DNA of 9,881 nt from Caulobacterales bacterium RIFOXYB1_FULL_67_16 (GTDB lineage: Bacteria > Pseudomonadota > Alphaproteobacteria > Caulobacterales > Caulobacteraceae), in the NCBI GenBank assembly GCA_001796045.1, contig MGLN01000099.1, positions 2,442-12,322 of the forward strand, read 5' to 3'. Below the pieces are notes generated by a model that was not told the DNA's origin, ran no database searches, and worked only from the letters and a program-made list of their open reading frames with translations. This document shows, piece after piece, positions 6,881-9,881 of the stretch (position 1 is its first letter; each line of letters begins with the position of its first letter). Position numbers and translations under genes: made by a program.

Positions 6881-7180
6881 ATGCAGACCCGCAATCCCAT
6901 CCTGGACGAGTTCGCCAAGCTGACGACGGGCGCCATGGGCCTGGCCCAGGCCGCCGGCGAAGAGGCCAAAACCGCCTGGCGCGCGCAGACCGACCGGATC
7001 GTCGCCGAGATGGATCTGGTCCGCCGCGACGAGTTCGATGTGCTGAAGGACGAGATCGCGGCCCTGCGGGCCGAGATCGCCGAACTGAAGGCGGTGAAAA
7101 AGCCCGCCGCTAAGACCTCCACCAAACCCGTAGCGGGAACGTCCACAGATGGAACTCAACCCGGGGACGCAGCCGGTTGA
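6881..7180 (+). CDS. ubiK: UbiK/BMFP-family ubiquinone biosynthesis accessory factor
   Basis: The 99-residue protein matches the BMFP/YqiC family. UbiK helps aerobic ubiquinone synthesis, probably by linking the UbiJ-associated Ubi enzyme complex to membrane lipids; relatives such as Brucella BMFP show membrane-fusing activity in vitro. The N-terminal half is an amphipathic helix (NPILDEFAKLTTGAMGLAQ, 5-23). Then comes the typical VRRDEFDVLKDEIAALRAEI segment (47-66), predicted to form a trimeric coiled coil with the heptads up to about 72. The C-terminal 27 residues are a low-complexity Lys/Ala/Thr/Gly tail. GGAG lies 7 nt before the ATG. It is divergent from lgt and separated by 76 bp from the YbjN-family gene. 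The gene name is by family; activity was not shown here. Confidence 0.85.
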   Translation: MQTRNPILDEFAKLTTGAMGLAQAAGEEAKTAWRAQTDRIVAEMDLVRRDEFDVLKDEIAALRAEIAELKAVKKPAAKTSTKPVAGTSTDGTQPGDAAG

Positions 7181-7183
7181 GCC

Positions 7184-7226
7184 GAATCCGCGAACAGGCT
7201 TACCACTCTGTTAACGGCCGTGATTC
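7184..7226 (+). promoter_or_regulatory. GANTC / CtrA-like box / GANTC cluster upstream of ybjN-proC
   Basis: Within the 76-bp gap before ybjN are GAATC (7184-7188), TTAC-N7-TTAA (7200-7214, one mismatch from the CtrA consensus) and GATTC (7222-7226). This repeats on a smaller scale the layout upstream of ftsZ in this window. It suggests, but does not show, cell-cycle control by CtrA, GcrA and CcrM. Confidence 0.45.
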
Positions 7227-7256
7227 CGGCGGCCGCAACGCGAATTGAGAGACTTG

Positions 7257-7760
7257 ATGGACATCGCCCGGCCCGAGGAAACGGACGTGCCCTTCGACCC
7301 GCTGGAGGTCGTCGAGCATGTTCTCACGGCCGAGAACCTGCCGTTCGACCGCACTGACGACGGTGATCTGGCCTTCGCCCTGGCGGGGGACTGGAAGGAT
7401 TACGAGCTATGGTTCGCCTGGCGGCCCGAAGGCGACTGCCTTCAGCTATGCTGCGCCCTGGACCTGAAGGTGGCCAAGAGCCGCAAGACGGCCGCCCATG
7501 AACTGGTCGGCCTGATCAACCAGCGCACCTGGATGGGCCATTTCGAGGTGTGGGCCGAGGACGGCGAGATCGTCTTCCGTCATTCGCTGGCCCTGCCGAT
7601 GGGCGAACGGCCGACCCTGGCCCAGGCGGCCTCGATGATCGACGCGGCCATCGAGGCGGCGGATCGCTATTACCCGGCCTTCGACTTCATGGTGCGCGGA
7701 AACAAGAAGCCGCAGGAGGCCATCGACGCCTGCCTGTTCGAGACCGTCGGCACCGCCTGA
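7257..7760 (+). CDS. YbjN-domain protein
   Basis: The 167-residue product belongs to the YbjN family, whose fold resembles type III secretion chaperones. Members are small acidic cytoplasmic proteins tied to stress and motility phenotypes in E. coli; no biochemical activity is settled. Recognisable features are the PFDPLEVVEHVL N-terminal helix (12-23), a central beta-sheet with YELWFAWRPEGDCLQLCCALDLKV (split over 49-72), NQRTWMGHFEVW (88-99) and the C-terminal helix around AASMIDAAIEAADRYYPAF (124-142). I prefer the ATG at 7257, preceded by GAGA, over an in-frame TTG at 7245 that would add four residues. Its stop TGA overlaps the proC ATG by one base (TGATG), so the two are translationally coupled. 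That pairing is common in alphaproteobacteria. Confidence 0.87.
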   Translation: MDIARPEETDVPFDPLEVVEHVLTAENLPFDRTDDGDLAFALAGDWKDYELWFAWRPEGDCLQLCCALDLKVAKSRKTAAHELVGLINQRTWMGHFEVWAEDGEIVFRHSLALPMGERPTLAQAASMIDAAIEAADRYYPAFDFMVRGNKKPQEAIDACLFETVGTA

Positions 7761-8569
7761 TGCCCGATCCCCAGCCGGTGGAAGGACCCGTCGTCCTGGT
7801 CGGCTGCGGCCGGCTGGGTTCGGCCATTCTGGAAGGTTGGCTGCTGACCGGCACGGTGGCGGCCCCCGACCTGATCGTTCTCAGCCCGTCCGAAAAACCG
7901 GCCGCCGAAGCCGCGCGGGCCCAGGGCGCGCGGATCAACCCGTCGCTGGAAGCCCTGGCGGGTGCGCGCGTGGTCGTGATGGCGGTTAAGCCGGCCCTGT
8001 GGCGCGAGGTGGTGAAGCCCCTGCTGCCCTTCCTCGGCGATCAGGCGGTGATCCTGTCGGTGATGGCCGGCGTCACCGCCCCGACCCTGGCCGAGGGGAT
8101 CGGAGGTCGGCCCATCGTGCGGGTAATGCCGACGACCGGTGTGTCGCGCGGACGCGGCGTGGCCTCCGTCTGGTCGGCGGACGACGCGGCGCGGTCATTG
8201 GGCCGCGCCCTGTTCGAGCCCATGGCCGAGACGGTCGAACTGGCGGACGAGGCTCTGATGGATGCGGCGACGGCCGTGGCCGGATCGGGCGCCGCCTATT
8301 TCTACGCCTTCACCGAGGCCCTGGCGCGAGCCGGAGAAGCGGCCGGACTGGATGCCGCCACCGCCGACATTCTCGCGCGCGCCACCCTGCGATCAGCAGC
8401 GGATTCGATGCGCGGGGATGCGCTGGAGGCCCTCATCGGCCGTATCGCCTCGCCCGGCGGTTCGACCCGCGCCGGGCTTGAAGCCATGGCGCGGGACGGC
8501 CGTCTCTCAGCGATGTTGAATGAAACGGTTGCGGCGGCCGTGCGCCGCAACCGGGAGATGGGGGCCTAA
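7760..8569 (+). CDS. proC: Pyrroline-5-carboxylate reductase ProC (divergent motifs)
   Basis: ProC reduces pyrroline-5-carboxylate to L-proline with NAD(P)H in the cytoplasm, the last step of proline synthesis. The 269-residue product has the family length and layout. The Rossmann nucleotide site is VVLVGCGRLGSAILEGW (11-27). The AVKP motif is at 75-78, ILSVMAGV at 98-105, the C-terminal dimerisation and substrate region is AVAGSGAAYFYAFTEAL (172-188), and SPGGSTRAGLEAM is at 231-243. Three usually conserved spots differ: MPNTP is MPTTG (123-127), GSGPAY is GSGAAY, and GGTT is GGST. It may therefore be a divergent ProC or a paralogue with altered substrate. It starts within the stop of the YbjN gene and converges with the next gene, with 5 bp between stops. 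Confidence 0.88.
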   Translation: MPDPQPVEGPVVLVGCGRLGSAILEGWLLTGTVAAPDLIVLSPSEKPAAEAARAQGARINPSLEALAGARVVVMAVKPALWREVVKPLLPFLGDQAVILSVMAGVTAPTLAEGIGGRPIVRVMPTTGVSRGRGVASVWSADDAARSLGRALFEPMAETVELADEALMDAATAVAGSGAAYFYAFTEALARAGEAAGLDAATADILARATLRSAADSMRGDALEALIGRIASPGGSTRAGLEAMARDGRLSAMLNETVAAAVRRNREMGA

Positions 8570-8588
8570 AGGCTTTAGAAACGGCCGC
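8534..8588. terminator. Possible shared terminator/dyad between proC and the exported-protein gene
   Basis: GCGGCCGT (8534-8541) and ACGGCCGC (8581-8588) form a perfect 8-bp inverted repeat around the convergent stops. At its core is CTAAAG-G-CTTTAG (8566-8578), which contains both stop codons. There is no T-run, so a terminator role is tentative. Confidence 0.3.
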
Positions 8589-9051
8589 GTTCGATCTGGT
8601 CGCCGAACCGTTCGAACGCCCGGTCCGCGTCCCGCCAGACACTGTAGCCCCAGACGTCGCGGATATTGTCCGAGAAGTAGGAGAACTGCACCGGGATGGC
8701 CTGGCCGTCGGCGGTGACGATCTCGCCCTTGATCGCGGCGCCGCCGATGGAGACGCTGCGGATCGGATCAAGGCCGGGGGTCTGGCGAATCTGCTCGAAA
8801 GTCGGCCGGTTCGGCTTCAGATCGACCAGAACCAGATTGGCCGTGGCGCCCGGGTAGCGCTTGGCCAGGGCGTCGGCGACCTCGACCTGAAGGGCGGCGA
8901 TCTGTTCGTTGACTTCCCGGTCGCCCAGTTTCTCGACCTGACGCTGAAGGTCCGGACCGATCGTGACGTTGACGGCGGGGTTTTGCGCCTGGGCCAAGGC
9001 GGCGACGGCGAGGGTCGCGGCCAGGGGGGCGAAGAAGGCGAGTTTGCGCAT
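8575..9051 (-). CDS. Small exported protein of unknown function
   Basis: I do not recognise this 158-residue protein. Its N-terminus is a Sec signal peptide: MRK, then a hydrophobic Ala/Leu stretch and an A-Q-A cleavage site at about 20-22. The mature part of about 136 residues has no cysteine and no membrane segment, so it is probably a soluble periplasmic protein. Residues 26-66 look helical and charged; the rest has short beta-like segments (TANLVLVDL, SVSIGGAAIKGEIV, IPVQFSYFSD) and ends with an acidic/basic helix. I chose the ATG at 9051 because GGAG lies 9 nt before it and it gives a compact signal peptide; an in-frame ATG at 9066 would add five residues. It follows the histidine kinase gene by 40 bp on the same strand, so co-transcription is likely. 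Confidence 0.8.
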   Translation of the reverse strand: MRKLAFFAPLAATLAVAALAQAQNPAVNVTIGPDLQRQVEKLGDREVNEQIAALQVEVADALAKRYPGATANLVLVDLKPNRPTFEQIRQTPGLDPIRSVSIGGAAIKGEIVTADGQAIPVQFSYFSDNIRDVWGYSVWRDADRAFERFGDQIERGRF

Positions 9052-9091
9052 CGTGTTTGTCTCCATTGCCCTGTCGGACTGAAGATGCGCC

Positions 9092-9881
9092 TTAAGCCGC
9101 GCTTTCGCTAGGGGGGGTGATGGAGGTCTGACCCGGCACGCGGATGACCGCCTTCAGACCGCCCATGTCGCTGCGGTCGAGAGTCACGTCGCCCCCGTGG
9201 CCGCGCGCGACGTCGCGGGCGATGGCCAGGCCGAGACCGACCCCCTTGCGGTTCTGATTGCGGGATTCGTCCAGGCGCGAGAAGGGTCGGAAGGCCTCGT
9301 CATACATGTCTTCGGGAATGCCGGGCCCGTCGTCCTCGATCAGAATCTCGAGCCCGCCCGACGCCAGGGGACGGGCGGACAGTCTGACGCGCTCGCCATG
9401 GGCGGCGGCGTTGCCGGCCAGGTTCACCAGGGCGCGCTTGAAGGCGAGGGGACGCAGCGAGGCGGTCAAGCCCTCGGGTGTGGCCAACTCCACTTCGGCG
9501 CCGGCGCGTTTCGCATCTTCGCCGGCCGCCTTCAGCAGGTCGGGGATGGAGACGGGCTGGGGCGGTTCTCCGGCCTCGCCGCGCGCGAAGTCCAGATATT
9601 CGTCGATCATATGCTCCATCTCGTCCAGGTCGCCGCGCATGGCGGCCTGACGCTTGAACGGCGGGGCCAGGGCCAGTTCCAACCGGAGCCGGGTCAGCGG
9701 CGTGCGCAGATCGTGGCTGACCGAGGCGAGCAGGGCGGTGCGCTGGTCGATGTGGCGCTGGATCCGGTCGCGCATGGCCAGGAAGGCCGTGGCGGCGGCG
9801 CGGACCTCGCGCGCGCCATGCGGCTTGAACCGGGGCACGGTCTCGCCCCGTCCGAAGGCCTCGGCGGCGTCGGCCAGGCGT
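9092..9881 (-). CDS. EnvZ-type sensor histidine kinase, C-terminal part (5' end outside window)
   Basis: The frame is open to the right edge, giving 262 visible residues; the N-terminal membrane segments and sensor domain are missing. The visible order is the end of a HAMP linker (RLADAAEAFGRGE, 1-13), the DHp helix with phospho-accepting His56 in SVSHDLRTPLTRLRLEL, the N-box NLAGNAAAHG (153-162), the G1 box EDDGPGIP (182-189), the F-box region FRPFSRLDESR, and the G2 box GVGLGLAIARDVARGHGG (213-230). All catalytic elements are present. The H-box context and HAMP spacing resemble EnvZ/OmpR-class kinases, so the partner response regulator is probably just beyond the window. The signal is unknown. 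A GTG at 9836-9838 could be mistaken for a start, but it lies inside the HAMP region. Confidence 0.93.
   Translation of the reverse strand, partial: RLADAAEAFGRGETVPRFKPHGAREVRAAATAFLAMRDRIQRHIDQRTALLASVSHDLRTPLTRLRLELALAPPFKRQAAMRGDLDEMEHMIDEYLDFARGEAGEPPQPVSIPDLLKAAGEDAKRAGAEVELATPEGLTASLRPLAFKRALVNLAGNAAAHGERVRLSARPLASGGLEILIEDDGPGIPEDMYDEAFRPFSRLDESRNQNRKGVGLGLAIARDVARGHGGDVTLDRSDMGGLKAVIRVPGQTSITPPSESAA

Noticed and set aside
6124..7113. A plus-strand open frame spanning lgt, the divergent promoter region and part of ubiK
   Set aside because: It overlaps lgt in antisense and ubiK in another frame; the product is low complexity with no family features.
7550..7759. Upstream extension of the proC frame
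   Set aside because: The extra residues lie inside the YbjN gene in another frame and are Arg/Gly-rich. The ATG at 7760, coupled to the YbjN stop, gives the normal ProC length.
1..9881. Defence system, phage, insertion sequence, CRISPR, tRNA or rRNA
   Set aside because: Every sizeable stretch is accounted for by conserved chromosomal genes. I saw no transposase, integrase, direct-repeat array, cloverleaf or target-site duplication, so no new mobile or defence system can be claimed.

Overview
The window is a GC-rich, gene-dense piece of an alphaproteobacterial chromosome. It most likely comes from the Caulobacteraceae, and Brevundimonas or a close relative is my best guess. FtsZ is the main evidence: it has the alphaproteobacterial N-terminus, a roughly 200-residue disordered linker and the C-terminal peptide LEIPSFLRRLAN, which matches the Caulobacter protein as I remember it. 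The large TonB-dependent receptor and the CtrA/CcrM-type sites upstream of ftsZ fit the same group. I see no phage, transposon, CRISPR, RNA gene or defence system. This is mostly housekeeping DNA, and the main interest lies in the intergenic signals.

Layout. Positions 1-1055 hold the C-terminal part of a TonB-dependent outer-membrane receptor, with visibly lower GC than the rest, closed by a hairpin terminator. A 234-bp intergenic region then carries two near-consensus CtrA boxes flanked by two GANTC (CcrM) sites and two competing hairpins. Next comes ftsZ (1290-2903), ended by a textbook intrinsic terminator, and lpxC (3084-3983, TTG start). The ftsZ-lpxC order is the old end of the dcw division/cell-wall cluster, but the receptor sits where ftsA might be expected. 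On the minus strand lies a tight, translationally coupled operon of lgt (6705, TTG start), a MidA/NDUFAF7-type methyltransferase and the laccase-fold peptidoglycan editing factor pgeF. Its genes overlap by ATGA, and it runs head-on into lpxC with only 3 bp between stop codons. Divergent from lgt is a UbiK/BMFP-family gene, followed on the plus strand by a YbjN-family gene and proC, which overlap by one base. proC converges, 5 bp between stops, on a small exported protein of unknown function. That protein lies just downstream of an EnvZ-type sensor histidine kinase that runs off the right edge.

How the genes fit together. Most of the window serves the cell envelope and division: FtsZ builds the division ring, LpxC commits to lipid A synthesis, Lgt lipidates prolipoproteins, PgeF keeps muropeptide synthesis accurate, and the receptor and kinase act at the envelope. 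UbiK (ubiquinone synthesis) and the MidA-like methyltransferase (respiratory complex I assembly in its eukaryotic relatives) point to respiration, and ProC to proline synthesis. The ftsZ upstream region looks like a classic Caulobacter cell-cycle promoter. A similar GANTC / CtrA-like box / GANTC arrangement precedes ybjN-proC, which I regard as one of the more testable novel observations here.
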